64,000 bases of DNA. Source: Oligoflexia bacterium. GTDB lineage: Bacteria; Bdellovibrionota; UBA1018. A model generated the notes under the pieces. The model was not told where the DNA came from, made no database searches, and saw nothing but the letters and a program-made list of their open reading frames with translations. The DNA lies in assembly GCA_903895855.1 (NCBI GenBank), contig CAITVN010000163.1:1-64000 (forward strand), written 5' to 3'. The number at the start of each line of letters is the position of its first letter. Position 1 is the stretch's first letter. Shown here piece after piece: positions 45,454 through 55,300 of the stretch. The position numbers and the translations under genes are program-made.

Positions 45454-45639
45454 GAGATTCTCCTTGTTCTGATTATTCTGGATCACTTTGATTGAAGTTC
45501 GACTTCAAAGTGTCGGTAGAGCAAGAGAGCAAGAATCAAACCAAGCTGATGGAGGCAAACGAGGGAGGTTGGAGAGTGAGTTTGGGGCATGGTGCCCCTG
45601 CGTATTGTCAGATCTGGTTAAGGGGCGCTCTGTTTGTCA
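45454..45639. other. intergenic region, nothing recognised
   Basis: About 186 bp between the start of the lmo0937-type gene and the end of the second ATPase. A plus-strand frame starting in it (TTG 45492) runs into the ATPase and looks like a shadow. No palindrome or terminator was seen. Confidence 0.5.
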
Positions 45640-47031
45640 TCAAAGTTGAGGCCATGGCACTCGATCGGAGTCGAAATAAAGATCGCTTGGTGCCTCTAAT
45701 AAAAAAGTTATTGGCTTTATACTTTTCACATGGTCAGTTTCAAACTCTGAATCAGAAATGATTTTGAGGCTTTTATTTGGAAAAACTTTACTGAACCAGG
45801 CAAATTCTTTGGGATCGCTTGGTCCGGCCTTTACCTCAATGAGAGTTCGATCGGGCAAAACAAAGTCAATTTCATGCGTCTGTGATGCCCAGTACATCAA
45901 GTCTAACTCGAGGTGGGGGGATCTGGCTCGAGAGGTCTCTGATTGGCGGGCCAGCACGGTTTGACGCCAGAGTTCTTGGGCGACTAACCACTCAAACATG
46001 GCACCGCGTTCTCTGCCTTCCAGTTTTTTTACTTCGTGAATGTAGCGAGGGCATTTTGGATGAAACGCCCAGGCGGCCGACAAATTAATGAAATTAAATT
46101 TTGAGGCGCTTCTAGCAAGTGACGTATTTTTGTTGTGATCCCAGAGCATCATCGGTTGCAAAATGAGGAGATCGCTTAAGCGTTCAACGTAATCGAGGGC
46201 AGCCGAGTTGTTTGCTAACCCAGCTTCTTTCGCTAATTTTGTGTAGCTCAGGGATGAAGGTGCGGTTGCGTAGACTCTTTTAAGTAAATTCAGTAGAAAA
46301 ATTCGACTGCGTCCCGATTCGACGACGTCGCCCAGAATCCAATCACAGATGAGCGAGGTGAAGCTATCGCTGATGTATTCGTGCAAATAGAGACTTTGAA
46401 TTGCAAGCGGTGAGCCGCCTGTAAGTATGTAGGAGGGAAGAAGGTCAGATTCAAATTGTCCAATTTCTCCTTTAGTTTGATAATAAAATTCTTTAAACGA
46501 TATGGGCAAAAAAATGTACTCGGTGCGATCGAGGTCACCCTTTCTTCCAGGTAGTTTTTCTTGGCCATGTTTCAGGTCGGCTGCATTTGATCCAGTGGTC
46601 ACTATTAAAATATTCTTTAGCTGTCCTTGATCGATGAGGCGTTTGATCACTCTTTCCCAATTCTTAATTTGGGTTATTTCATCAATAAAAATGCGACGAA
46701 CTTTAGCGTTTTTTTTAAAACTTGCCGACAGCTCTAATAATTTTTTTTCGAATTCATCGTGTGAATAGATAGAATCGCCATTTAGAATAAATGCAGTACC
46801 CAATCCATATTTTTCGATGGTCTCGAGAAGTTTCAATTCAAGCCAGGTGCTTTTTCCTATTTGCCTGGCCCCACGAATACTGATGACTCCACCTGTGGTG
46901 GGTAGATCGGTCAGCCCAAATTCCCATCTAAACTGAAATCGCTGTGCTTCGTACTCATTGATTTTTGGCCAGAGATCTTCTCGGTCAACTGGCCCCGTGA
47001 TCAATAGGCTGTTTTTTTCATCACAATTCAT
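45640..47031 (-). CDS. AAA ATPase with C-terminal DUF4143 domain (second copy)
   Basis: 463 residues. Walker A GARQIGKST (54-62), Walker B IFIDE (114-118), then TTGSNAADLKHG as sensor region. A winged-helix-like part lies near residues 255-300 (LSYTKLAKEAGLANNSAALD). The C-terminal region has the PD-(D/E)xK pattern HEIDFVLPDRTLIEVKAG, more canonical than in the islet copy. Sequence identity to the islet ATPase is low, so they are distant relatives. No Shine-Dalgarno; a -10 box ends 7 bp before ATG, so the transcript is probably leaderless. It stands alone. Its cellular role is not established. Confidence 0.87.
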   Translation of the reverse strand: MNCDEKNSLLITGPVDREDLWPKINEYEAQRFQFRWEFGLTDLPTTGGVISIRGARQIGKSTWLELKLLETIEKYGLGTAFILNGDSIYSHDEFEKKLLELSASFKKNAKVRRIFIDEITQIKNWERVIKRLIDQGQLKNILIVTTGSNAADLKHGQEKLPGRKGDLDRTEYIFLPISFKEFYYQTKGEIGQFESDLLPSYILTGGSPLAIQSLYLHEYISDSFTSLICDWILGDVVESGRSRIFLLNLLKRVYATAPSSLSYTKLAKEAGLANNSAALDYVERLSDLLILQPMMLWDHNKNTSLARSASKFNFINLSAAWAFHPKCPRYIHEVKKLEGRERGAMFEWLVAQELWRQTVLARQSETSRARSPHLELDLMYWASQTHEIDFVLPDRTLIEVKAGPSDPKEFAWFSKVFPNKSLKIISDSEFETDHVKSIKPITFLLEAPSDLYFDSDRVPWPQL

Positions 47032-47063
47032 AATTGTGATGATATCACAATTGTGAATTGTGA
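47021..47063. promoter_or_regulatory. tandem palindromic operator over the start of the second ATPase
   Basis: TCACAATT-CAT-AATTGTGA (47021-47039) has the start codon in its centre. TCACAATTGTGA (47045-47056) fills the -10/-35 spacer, and a further half-site AATTGTGA ends at 47063. Five half-sites in 43 bp strongly suggest a repressor site. The half-site differs from that of the islet ATPase. Confidence 0.72.
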
Positions 47064-47067
47064 GTAA
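47039..47067 (-). promoter_or_regulatory. predicted promoter of the second ATPase (leaderless)
   Basis: On the minus strand: -35-like TTACTC (47067-47062), 17-bp spacer, -10 TATCAT (47044-47039), and 7 bp to the ATG at 47031. The expected start point is at or next to the A of the ATG. Confidence 0.5.
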
Positions 47068-47111
47068 AACAAAAAGCGAACACTCGGAAGTGCGAACTTA
47101 GGCAAAGTCAG

Positions 47112-48629
47112 CTAAATCGCAAACCCAAAAAGCTGAAATGAAGTGAAAAGCGTTCTCGATGTTTCTTCGAGGCTTGAGCATGGTACCGCAGGGTCTCGGC
47201 CTTGTGCTGGTTGGTTTGAACTGTTCCAGTCGAAGTCAAAGGCGCCCTGGTAATACTGGGTGGCATCAGCGCCTTCGAGTGCGAGGGCCGTTTCGCGGTT
47301 GGCATAAATCGAATTGCGACTTCCGTTGATTGAACTGACCAAAACGCGTGAGTCGTCTGAGATCCAACCTTTGTTGTGAATGTAGTTCGCTTGAATGGCC
47401 GACAAATTGATGATCTTTGCCGCGATAGGCAACTGGTAACAAGTCTGAAAGCTATTCAAAAAGCGCACAGCCTCTTGGTTTGGAAATTTTGAATACGGTA
47501 TGACGGTTAATGTGTCGTGATTGGTTTCTGGGTCGGGCTCTTTAGGTAAGAACGCTTTGTCATCGTTCAAGAGTACTCTGACTTGCACACCTTTTCTGGC
47601 GGCATTGATGATTTCTTGCATCCAGAGGCTACGGTAGCTTGGCGCGCCGCTTTTTTCTCGCCAACTGATGGGTAGCGACATTTGCTCGGTGTTTAGAGTT
47701 TTGGTTGACTGTCGAATCCACGCTGCGGTTGATTCAAACGAATGGGGTGAGGTGATCAATTTAACGCCATCAACTGTAGTGTCGAGAATTTTGACGGGTG
47801 TGAGGGTTCTTTTCTTCGGTGGCGTAGGTTCAGTTTCTTCTTCTGCTGGCTCTTTCGGTTTTTCAACTCGAACGGGCAAAACCACTCCTCGGCTAACCCA
47901 AGTGACATCACCTAGTGTGGTGTCTGAATCGATGTTAAAAAGCGCAGTCAATTCTGCGGCAAGAGTCTCATTGGTGATGGCGACTTCCCAGCCGCGATTT
48001 CCTACTAAGCCTGCGATCGGATGCCCCCCAAGACCATAGTTTTCAGAGCCGAGTACCACTCGTGAGTGGTCAATGACTAAGTACTTAGCGTGATCATAAG
48101 GGTAACGCCTTTTTGCTTCGGTGTTTTTAAAATTACTCATGACAAAAAGACGAGACGGAGTCGTTGGTGTTTTGTTCAGTCTCTGTCTGAACAGTTTGAT
48201 GAGGTTAATTTCGCCTACGGTTGCGCCACCGAGGGGTTCGCCTTCGATCAAAAGTTTAACAGTTACCCCACGGTCAATAGCCGCTATGATTGAAGTCATA
48301 ATTGCTGGCTGTTCAAGGGTGTAAAAGTTGACGAGAATTTCTTCTTTAGCGCGATTGATTTCGGTAGTGGCCAATTCAAGGGTATTGTCTGGCGCGAGCC
48401 CCAATCGAATGACCGAAGTGGGAGACCGTTCACTTACAGCGACGATGGCGTTTGGGTTTGGCAGCAAATTTGCCGCAAGCCGAGCACCCTGAATTTCGTC
48501 AGAAAAAGCTATTTTTTCTTGGCCGAAAAAGCTGAAAAATGAGGCAAACGTGAAGCAAGTGGCAATAAAAATTGTAGCCTGAAAAAACCTAAGCGTGCGT
48601 GGCAATACCGGCTGAAAATTTGGCTGCAT
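47112..48629 (-). CDS. exported phospholipase D-like protein
   Basis: 505 residues from ATG 48629, where GGGGGA lies 4 bp upstream. A hydrophobic N-terminus (FFQATIFIATCFTFASFFSF) is a signal or anchor. Two HKD motifs are complete: His180-Lys182-Asp187 (YDHAKYLVID, then GSENYG) and His418-Lys420-Asp425 (NYIHNKGWISD). A Pro/Glu/Lys-rich linker (about 255-280) separates the halves. Two HKD halves make one active site in this superfamily, which includes phospholipases, cardiolipin synthases and nucleases. Substrate unknown; a periplasmic or outside location is expected. Confidence 0.88.
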   Translation of the reverse strand: MQPNFQPVLPRTLRFFQATIFIATCFTFASFFSFFGQEKIAFSDEIQGARLAANLLPNPNAIVAVSERSPTSVIRLGLAPDNTLELATTEINRAKEEILVNFYTLEQPAIMTSIIAAIDRGVTVKLLIEGEPLGGATVGEINLIKLFRQRLNKTPTTPSRLFVMSNFKNTEAKRRYPYDHAKYLVIDHSRVVLGSENYGLGGHPIAGLVGNRGWEVAITNETLAAELTALFNIDSDTTLGDVTWVSRGVVLPVRVEKPKEPAEEETEPTPPKKRTLTPVKILDTTVDGVKLITSPHSFESTAAWIRQSTKTLNTEQMSLPISWREKSGAPSYRSLWMQEIINAARKGVQVRVLLNDDKAFLPKEPDPETNHDTLTVIPYSKFPNQEAVRFLNSFQTCYQLPIAAKIINLSAIQANYIHNKGWISDDSRVLVSSINGSRNSIYANRETALALEGADATQYYQGAFDFDWNSSNQPAQGRDPAVPCSSLEETSRTLFTSFQLFGFAI

Positions 48630-48722
48630 GATTCCCCCTGATGCGACTACTTTTGAGACCACTCTAGGCAGGAAAAATTTTGAGGGGCAACAAGAATTTC
48701 TTTATGTTTTGATAAAAATTTC

Positions 48723-48751
48723 TTGAGTAGAAGGTTTTTCTTGAATTTAGA
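48723..48751 (+). promoter_or_regulatory. weak candidate promoter of the act operon
   Basis: TTGAGT (48723-48728), 17 bp, TTTAGA (48746-48751), 51 bp before the actA start. The match is moderate and TATAGT at 48778 could be an alternative -10. Confidence 0.3.
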
Positions 48752-48801
48752 ATTAAAAACGACAACGATAGCAGCCATATAGTATAAGGTGGGTGTGCAG
48801 C

Positions 48802-49380
48802 ATGGTGAGTAGCCAATTGAAGTTAGGGCTGGGCTTGGGCCTAGCATTTTTTGTTTTAGGGGCAGGCGCGTTCAGTTATTTCCCGAATGTGAGTAATCAA
48901 GATTATGAGCCTGAACAGCCGATGCCGTTCAGTCATAAAATTCACGCGGGCGATAATAAAATTGCGTGCATGTATTGCCATTCGGCTCCTGAAAAATCGA
49001 GACATTCGACGATACCTTCGATGAATGTCTGCATGAATTGTCACACGGTTGTGAAGGCTGACAGTCCTTATATTAAAAAACTTCAAGAGTACTATAAGGA
49101 AGGGCGTTCGATCGAGTGGGTTCGTGTTCACGAGCTTCCCGATTACGTTTACTTTCCGCACAAGCGCCACTTGGCTCGTGGTTTGGTTTGTTTGGATTGC
49201 CATGGCGATGTCAAAACCATGGAACGTGTGTACCAATTTTCTCCACTAACCATGGGGTGGTGTATTGATTGTCATCGTGGAAAAACGACTCCTAAGACGG
49301 TAGTTGCGCAAATGTTTCCGGGTAAGAAAAACTACCAGGGCCCAGTGGCAACGGTTAATTGCTCGGCTTGTCATTTTTAA
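48802..49380 (+). CDS. actA: alternative complex III, pentaheme cytochrome c subunit ActA
   Basis: 192 residues from ATG 48802; GTG 48793 is in frame but less likely. An N-terminal membrane anchor (LGLGLGLAFFVLGAGAF) is followed by five CxxCH heme sites: CMYCH, CMNCH, CLDCH, CIDCH and CSACH. Many additional His residues could be axial ligands. It takes electrons from the Fe-S clusters of ActB in the periplasm. First gene of the act operon; AAGGTGGG upstream is a plausible ribosome site. Confidence 0.92.
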   Translation: MVSSQLKLGLGLGLAFFVLGAGAFSYFPNVSNQDYEPEQPMPFSHKIHAGDNKIACMYCHSAPEKSRHSTIPSMNVCMNCHTVVKADSPYIKKLQEYYKEGRSIEWVRVHELPDYVYFPHKRHLARGLVCLDCHGDVKTMERVYQFSPLTMGWCIDCHRGKTTPKTVVAQMFPGKKNYQGPVATVNCSACHF

Positions 49381-49431
49381 GTTTGAGTCAAAAATAATTG
49401 AAATCTGTGAGTGATAGATTGTGAGTGAATT

Positions 49432-52400
49432 GTGAGTAATGAAATGGAACATCCAGTAGAGCAGCCAGTAAAACAAATGTCGCCATCTGAATTAAAACAA
49501 GGTGAGTTCATCGAACCTAGGCATTGGATAGGTGCTGAAGAGCTCACAGAAAATTATTGGACCGACGCGAAAATTCTTGAAAAACGCGGGCAAGAGTTTT
49601 TTGACAAGCCTGTCGAAACCATTGAGATGATCGAGCGGCTAGATACCAAAGGGTTTGCGCGGCGCGATTTCATGACGATCATGGGCGCGAGCATGGCAAT
49701 GACGACGTTTGCGTGCGCAAGAAGGCCCGTGCATAAAATCATTCCTTATGTAGTGAAGCCTGAAGAGGTCACTCCCGGTGAAGCGCTCTATTATGCGACT
49801 TATAGCCCAGAAACCGGCGAACCCATTCTAGCGAAAACCCGCGAAGGTCGGCCAATTAAGCTAGAGGGTAATCCCGATTTTTCACGCGCGGGTGGTGCTT
49901 TGTCTGCGCGTACTCAAGCTTCAGTATTAGATCTCTACGATCCTGATCGCGTGACTGATCCGGTTCGTCGCGGTCGAGTGGTTGGGCAAGTGGGGGTTCA
50001 AAAAGCAGGTTTTCGAACAGTCATTGATTGGAAAGAAGTTGATCAAGTTGTTTCTGAAGCTTTAACTAAAGCGGTGGCTAGTGGTGGCAAAGTAAGAGTT
50101 TTGACTGGTGAGCTAAAATCGGCCACAGAGGCAAAGCTCATTCATGAGTTCGTCTTGGCCTTTGCCGCCGGAAAGCACGTTGAATTTTCGGCACTGGGTA
50201 ACGAAGAAATTGCGCTGGCTTCAGAAGAGACTTCAGGGCAACGCTTGGTGCCTCATTATCATTTTGAAAAAGCTGATGCCCTGGTTTCGATTGGAGCCGA
50301 CTTCTTGGCGACTTGGGGTAATGCTTCAGAGAATGCTTTTGGTTGGTCAGCAAAACGAAAATTAGAAGGCAAGCCGGCAACGGCTGAACTTTCAAAGTTC
50401 TTTGTTTTTGAATCGGGCTTTACAGTCACGGGTGCGAATGCCGATCAGCGGTATCCGATTCGGGCGGGTGATGAGTTGGCCATTGCTTTGGCGATCGCTC
50501 ACGAGCTCATTGTGGTGAACAAGCTTTCGTCGCTAGCCTCTGATTCGCAAGTGGTTTCGGTTTTGAACGGTTACCGCGCTGAGGTGGTTGCGGCCGAGAT
50601 CGGCCTCGCCGATGGCGCTGCTTCAATTAAAGCGGCTGCTCATGCTTTGCTGGGCTCAAAGGGCAAATCGTTGGTGGTTTCAGGTGGATTATCGACTAAG
50701 ACTGTGAATGCAGTCGCAACGCAAGTGGCTGTGAATCTCTTGAATCACGTACTTGAGAATGAAGGTTCTACGATCAATGGCGTAGAGCGACCCCTCAGGC
50801 CCGGTCAATCAATTGCTGAGTTGCAAAAGCTCATTGAAGAAATGAAGTCAGGAGCGGTTGATGTTTTGATTATTCAAGGCGCAAATCCGGCTTACTCACT
50901 TCCAGCCAGTGCTGGGTTTATTGAAGCGCTGTCTCATGTGGGCTTAGTGGTTTGTGTTTCAACCCATGAAAACGAAACGGCGCTTTTGAGTGATTTGACT
51001 CTGCCTGACGTTCACTTCTTAGAAAATTGGGGCGATGCAAAATTGGCACGAGGAGTTTATGCTCTTCAACAGCCAACCTTGGCTCCGATTCATCGCTCTC
51101 GTTCATTGAGTGATTCACTTCTCGTGTGGGGCAAGTCGGCTGGGCTAAAATTGTCAGCCGAGATGGTGGCGTCTGCCACTTTTCATGAATACCTGAAGGC
51201 CGAGTGGAAGGCGACTGTCTACAAAGAAGTCGGCAGTATCGGTACGTTTGAGCAATTCTGGGAAAGTAGCTTGCGCGTTGGCGTCGTGAAGACCGCCGAG
51301 GCCGGAAAAATAGCGGGAAGGTCATTTAAAGCCTCAGCCGTGGCAAAATTGCCTGCATTCAAATCGCGAGCCGACGGTATTTATCTGTCACTTTATTCGG
51401 CAGTTTCGATGGGCGATGGCGCCCAAGCCAACAACGCTTGGCTTCAAGAAATGCCAGATCCGATTTCAACGATTACCTGGGATAACTACTTGAGTGTTGG
51501 GCCGAGTTTGGCGAAGAAATTGAATTTGGTTGAAAACGACGTCGTTGAAGTTTCGAGCGACGGTCAAAAAGTGTTGCTGCCGGTTTGGGTTCAACCCGGA
51601 ATACACCCTTCGTCGGTTTCGGTGGCCATTGGTTTTGGCAGGCGTAATGCCGGTCGAGTGGGTAACGGCACGGGCTGGGATGTTCTCGGTTTTTCACATT
51701 TGAGCGCTGGTCAGTGGGTATTTTCGGGTGGCCCCGTTGAAGTGAAAAAAATTGGCCGCAAATATAATTTAGCCAAGACTCAGTGGCACCACACTTCTGA
51801 AAATCGACCCATCGTCAATGATATTACATTAGCTGAGTATAAGAGAAACCCAGCGACGGCAAATCACACTGACCCGCATTTGAGATTACCTGAAGTGCCG
51901 ACTCTGTGGAGTGAGCACCGTTACAAAGGCTATCGCTGGGGCATGAGCATCGACTTGTCTTCGTGTACTGGCTGCGGTGCCTGTGTCGTGGCTTGTCAGG
52001 CAGAGAATAATATTCCAGTGGTTGGCCGCGACAATGTGCGGGTGAGTCGTGAAATGCACTGGATTCGCATCGATCGCTACTATTCGGGTTCGCCTGAACG
52101 ACCTGATGTGGTCTTTTTACCAATGCTTTGTCAGCATTGTGAAAACGCGCCTTGCGAAACGGTTTGCCCAGTTCTGGCGACGGTACACAGTGATGAAGGA
52201 TTGAACGAGCAAACCTACAACCGTTGTGTGGGAACTCGGTATTGTCAAAATAACTGCCCATATAAGGTTAGACGCTTTAATTTCTTTGATCATTGGAAAG
52301 CCTACGAGGGCACGGCCAATATGGTTTGGAATCCAGATGTCACCGTGAGAACTCGCGGTATTATGGAAAAATGCACTTTCTGTGTTCAGCGAATTCAGGA

Positions 52401-52677
52401 AGCGAAAAACAAATCTAAAGAAATGGGCGGAAGAATCAAAGACGGTCAGTTGAAAACGGCTTGTCAACAAACCTGCCCAACTGAAGCGATTGTTTTCGGT
52501 GACATTAACGACCGACGATCAGAGGTCTCAAAAAATCATTCAGATCCGAGAGCGTTTAAGTCGTTAGAAGTGATCAATGTGAAGCCCGTCATTTCTTACC
52601 TCACGAAAGTGAGAAATAAAGAACCGATGGCCCATGCTGGGACCGGAAAACACGAGACTTCGCCTGGCCACGGGTAA
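49432..52677 (+). CDS. actB: alternative complex III, molybdopterin-oxidoreductase-like and Fe-S subunit ActB
   Basis: 1081 residues from GTG 49432 (ATG 49444 possible). A Tat-like motif ARRDFMTIMGASMA lies near residue 76. The middle resembles a molybdopterin oxidoreductase without the usual cofactor ligands, as known for ActB. The C-terminal third has four Fe-S cysteine groups: CTGCGACVVACQ, CQHCENAPCETVCP, CVGTRYCQNNCP and CTFCVQRI with CQQTCP. ActB is the large peripheral subunit on the periplasmic face. No strong Shine-Dalgarno is visible. The fusion of both domains is normal for this complex. Confidence 0.95.
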   Translation: MSNEMEHPVEQPVKQMSPSELKQGEFIEPRHWIGAEELTENYWTDAKILEKRGQEFFDKPVETIEMIERLDTKGFARRDFMTIMGASMAMTTFACARRPVHKIIPYVVKPEEVTPGEALYYATYSPETGEPILAKTREGRPIKLEGNPDFSRAGGALSARTQASVLDLYDPDRVTDPVRRGRVVGQVGVQKAGFRTVIDWKEVDQVVSEALTKAVASGGKVRVLTGELKSATEAKLIHEFVLAFAAGKHVEFSALGNEEIALASEETSGQRLVPHYHFEKADALVSIGADFLATWGNASENAFGWSAKRKLEGKPATAELSKFFVFESGFTVTGANADQRYPIRAGDELAIALAIAHELIVVNKLSSLASDSQVVSVLNGYRAEVVAAEIGLADGAASIKAAAHALLGSKGKSLVVSGGLSTKTVNAVATQVAVNLLNHVLENEGSTINGVERPLRPGQSIAELQKLIEEMKSGAVDVLIIQGANPAYSLPASAGFIEALSHVGLVVCVSTHENETALLSDLTLPDVHFLENWGDAKLARGVYALQQPTLAPIHRSRSLSDSLLVWGKSAGLKLSAEMVASATFHEYLKAEWKATVYKEVGSIGTFEQFWESSLRVGVVKTAEAGKIAGRSFKASAVAKLPAFKSRADGIYLSLYSAVSMGDGAQANNAWLQEMPDPISTITWDNYLSVGPSLAKKLNLVENDVVEVSSDGQKVLLPVWVQPGIHPSSVSVAIGFGRRNAGRVGNGTGWDVLGFSHLSAGQWVFSGGPVEVKKIGRKYNLAKTQWHHTSENRPIVNDITLAEYKRNPATANHTDPHLRLPEVPTLWSEHRYKGYRWGMSIDLSSCTGCGACVVACQAENNIPVVGRDNVRVSREMHWIRIDRYYSGSPERPDVVFLPMLCQHCENAPCETVCPVLATVHSDEGLNEQTYNRCVGTRYCQNNCPYKVRRFNFFDHWKAYEGTANMVWNPDVTVRTRGIMEKCTFCVQRIQEAKNKSKEMGGRIKDGQLKTACQQTCPTEAIVFGDINDRRSEVSKNHSDPRAFKSLEVINVKPVISYLTKVRNKEPMAHAGTGKHETSPGHG

Positions 52678-52723
52678 TGGAGTGATCATTAATTTTTTGG
52701 AAATTTTTGGGGAAAACTAACCT

Positions 52724-54091
52724 ATGTCAACAGAAGTGATTCAGTATCAGCCTGAAGTATTAGTTACCGGCGGTAAGACTTATGCAGACGTCAATGATGA
52801 CGTGAGCAAACCCCTTGAAAGTTTTCCGACTTGGAAATGGTGGGCTGCATTTGGAATGGCGATTTCAGCCCTTTCAGTGGGCGCTTCGGTCGCTGCTTAT
52901 ATGTTTGCCAACGGTTTAGGTATTCTGGGGTTGAACCAACCGAATGGTTGGGGTGTGTTCATTGTCGATTTCGTTTTCTGGGTCGGTATCGGTCACGCGG
53001 GTACTTTGATTTCGGCCGTGCTTTTCTTGTTTCGCCAAAAATGGCGTACAGCCATTAACCGTTCTGCTGAGGCCATGACTATTTTTGCGGTCATGACCGC
53101 GCTTATTTTTCCGGTCATTCACACGGGGCGTCCGTGGTTAGCTGTGTATTGGTTGTTGCCTTACCCGAATCAACGAGGTTTATGGGTTAATTTCAGATCG
53201 CCTCTGCTTTGGGACGTTTTCGCGGTTGGAACTTACTTTACGATTTCAACTGTTTTTTGGATCGTGGGTTTGATTCCTGACTTTGCAATGATTCGTGATC
53301 GCGCGACCAACAAGTATCGTAAGTTTATCTACACGGTACTTTCGTTCGGTTGGAGAGGATCGAACAAAGCTTGGTCACATTACGAAATCACCTACATGAT
53401 TCTGGCGGGTCTTTCGACTCCGTTGGTTCTTTCGGTGCACACGATCGTTTCGTTCGACTTTGCGGTTTCTCAGTTGCCGGGTTGGCACACGACGATTTTT
53501 CCGCCTTATTTCGTAGCAGGCGCGATTTTTTCGGGGTTTGCGATGGTCGTGACTTTGCTCACGATCGTTCGCGAGGTGTTCAATCTCAAGAATTACATCA
53601 CCATTAAGCACCTTGAGAAAATGAATATGGTCATTCTCGCAACGGGCATGATGGTGGGTTACGCCTATGCTTGCGAGTTCTTTATCGCTTGGTACAGTGG
53701 CAATCCGTTCGAAGGATTTGCTTTTGTCAATCGTGCGTTCGGGCCTTATTGGTGGGCATACTGGATCATGACCGGTTGTAATGTGCTTTCGCCCCAAGTG
53801 TTCTGGTTTAAAAGAGCGAGAACCAGCGTGCCAATCATGTTTGCCATTTCGCTTTTTGTGAATATCGGCATGTGGTTTGAGCGGTTTGTGATTACGGTGA
53901 CGAGCTTGCATCGCGATTTCTTGCCGTCGAGTTGGTCTTATTATGTACCCACTTGGTGTGATTGGGCGATCACGTTTGGAAGCTTTGGTTGGTTCTTTAT
54001 GTGGTTCTTGCTTTTCTGTCGAGTGTTTCCAGTGATAGCAGCTGCCGAAGTCAAGTCAGTGATGGATCAGCCGCACGCGGAGAGAGGTTAA
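52724..54091 (+). CDS. actC: alternative complex III, NrfD/PsrC-type membrane subunit ActC
   Basis: 455 residues with about 10 membrane segments. Features include [20 protein letters not shown] and [20 protein letters not shown], typical of the NrfD family; the latter helps form the quinol site. The N-terminal 35 residues are soluble. It binds quinol in the membrane and passes electrons to ActB. Gene order is the same as in known act operons. The gap to actB is 46 bp. Confidence 0.94.
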   Translation: MSTEVIQYQPEVLVTGGKTYADVNDDVSKPLESFPTWKWWAAFGMAISALSVGASVAAYMFANGLGILGLNQPNGWGVFIVDFVFWVGIGHAGTLISAVLFLFRQKWRTAINRSAEAMTIFAVMTALIFPVIHTGRPWLAVYWLLPYPNQRGLWVNFRSPLLWDVFAVGTYFTISTVFWIVGLIPDFAMIRDRATNKYRKFIYTVLSFGWRGSNKAWSHYEITYMILAGLSTPLVLSVHTIVSFDFAVSQLPGWHTTIFPPYFVAGAIFSGFAMVVTLLTIVREVFNLKNYITIKHLEKMNMVILATGMMVGYAYACEFFIAWYSGNPFEGFAFVNRAFGPYWWAYWIMTGCNVLSPQVFWFKRARTSVPIMFAISLFVNIGMWFERFVITVTSLHRDFLPSSWSYYVPTWCDWAITFGSFGWFFMWFLLFCRVFPVIAAAEVKSVMDQPHAERG

Positions 54092-54093
54092 TC

Positions 54094-54675
54094 ATGAGTT
54101 CAGGTAATTCTAACGGAAAAAGTAGCGCAGCAGGAGTGATCGGTTATTTTGATTCTCCCGATGCTATCTTGAGTGGAATGAAAAAAGTGAAGGCGGCAAA
54201 TTTCAAGAATTTCGATGCTTTCACGCCCTTTCCGGTTCACGGGCTTGAGCATGCTCAAGGGTTGAAGCGGTCATTCTTGCCTTGGGTAACTTTCTTTGGT
54301 GGCCTCACCGGTCTCACCATCGGCATGGGGTTTCAGTACTGGACCTCGGCCGTCGATTGGCCAATCAATGTGGGTGGTAAACCTTTCTTCTCATGGCCAG
54401 CGTTTGTGCCAGTGGCCTATGAAGTGACCGTTTTATTGGCAGGTCTGTCAACTGTCGCCGCGATGCTCTTGGTCAATGGTCTTCCGAATTTAAAAAAACG
54501 CACATTTAGCGTTTCTCTTACCGTCGATAAATTTGCGATTATCATTGAGGCTGATCGGGGTGCACAGAATGGAAAGTATCGCCCGTACTCAGAGAATGAT
54601 GCGATTGAAGTGCTGAAGCTTGCTGGAGCGAGTGGAGTGAAGGCAGTCACCGATTCTGGTTGGTTTGAAAATTGA
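54094..54675 (+). CDS. actD: alternative complex III, DUF3341 subunit ActD
   Basis: 193 residues from ATG 54094 (AGAGAGG 7 bp upstream); a longer frame starts inside actC and is rejected. Residues 12-30 (GVIGYFDSPDAILSGMKKVK) and FDAFTPFPVHGLEHAQGL are typical of DUF3341. Two membrane helices follow (WVTFFGGLTGLTIGMGF, VAYEVTVLLAGLSTVAAM). It is the small membrane subunit of the complex; its exact role is structural. Three bases separate it from actC. Confidence 0.93.
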   Translation: MSSGNSNGKSSAAGVIGYFDSPDAILSGMKKVKAANFKNFDAFTPFPVHGLEHAQGLKRSFLPWVTFFGGLTGLTIGMGFQYWTSAVDWPINVGGKPFFSWPAFVPVAYEVTVLLAGLSTVAAMLLVNGLPNLKKRTFSVSLTVDKFAIIIEADRGAQNGKYRPYSENDAIEVLKLAGASGVKAVTDSGWFEN

Positions 54676-54689
54676 GGGTAGGCAAGGGT

Positions 54690-55268
54690 ATGAATAAAAT
54701 GATAAAAAATATTACGGCAAGAACCTCGCTAGTCTTGAGCGCAATGAGTTTGCTTGCTCTCTCGAGCTGCCGATCAGACAAAACAAACGTGATGTACATG
54801 CCGTCGATGGTTTTTAGTCCGGCAATCAAAGCTCAAGAGCTGGGTTCAATGAGACCTCCGGTAGCTGGTACAGTGCCCCGCGGTTTTCAACCTTATCAAT
54901 TTGCGAATGATCCTGACGCCGCCGGACGAGAGTTGAAAAATCCACTTCGCCGAACGACTGATGTGTTGGCGCGCGGTAAAGTCATGTTTGAAACGTATTG
55001 CATGGTTTGCCACGGCGTAGCCGCCGAAGGTGATGGAAGTATCGTTCCGAAATTTCCAAGGCCGCCGACTTTGCATTCAGACAAGGTGACGCAGTGGACA
55101 GATGGTCGAATTTATCATGTGATTTCGATTGGGCAAAATTTGATGCCTTCTTATGCATCGCAAATTGATCAAGGCGACCGTTGGGCGATCATTCATTATG
55201 TTCGCGCGCTTCAGCGGTCAAAAAATCCAACAGCCGAAGATTTAAAATCGGCCCAATTGAGTCAGTGA
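54690..55268 (+). CDS. actE: alternative complex III, monoheme cytochrome c lipoprotein ActE
   Basis: 192 residues from ATG 54690. Lipobox LLALSSC (Cys27). One heme c site CMVCH (Cys104, Cys107, His108) and the sixth ligand probably Met152 in GQNLMPSYA. It is a lipid-anchored periplasmic cytochrome that receives electrons from ActA. AAGG just upstream of the start supports it. Confidence 0.93.
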   Translation: MNKMIKNITARTSLVLSAMSLLALSSCRSDKTNVMYMPSMVFSPAIKAQELGSMRPPVAGTVPRGFQPYQFANDPDAAGRELKNPLRRTTDVLARGKVMFETYCMVCHGVAAEGDGSIVPKFPRPPTLHSDKVTQWTDGRIYHVISIGQNLMPSYASQIDQGDRWAIIHYVRALQRSKNPTAEDLKSAQLSQ

Positions 55269-55300
55269 GTTCAGGTTATCAAGATAAGGAATCAGTGAGT

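Noticed and set aside
45492-45761. 89-codon plus-strand ORF after the lmo0937-type gene
   Set aside because: It begins with TTG, runs into the 3' end of the ATPase gene on the other strand, and has no recognisable features.
47021-47063. Resemblance of the TCACAATT/AATTGTGA palindromes to lac operator or CRP sites
   Set aside because: The similarity is limited to the short GTGA core; position over a single ATPase start and the half-site repetition point to a dedicated regulator.
53962-54093. 44-codon upstream extension of actD
   Set aside because: It lies entirely inside actC and the ATG at 54094 has a proper ribosome site.
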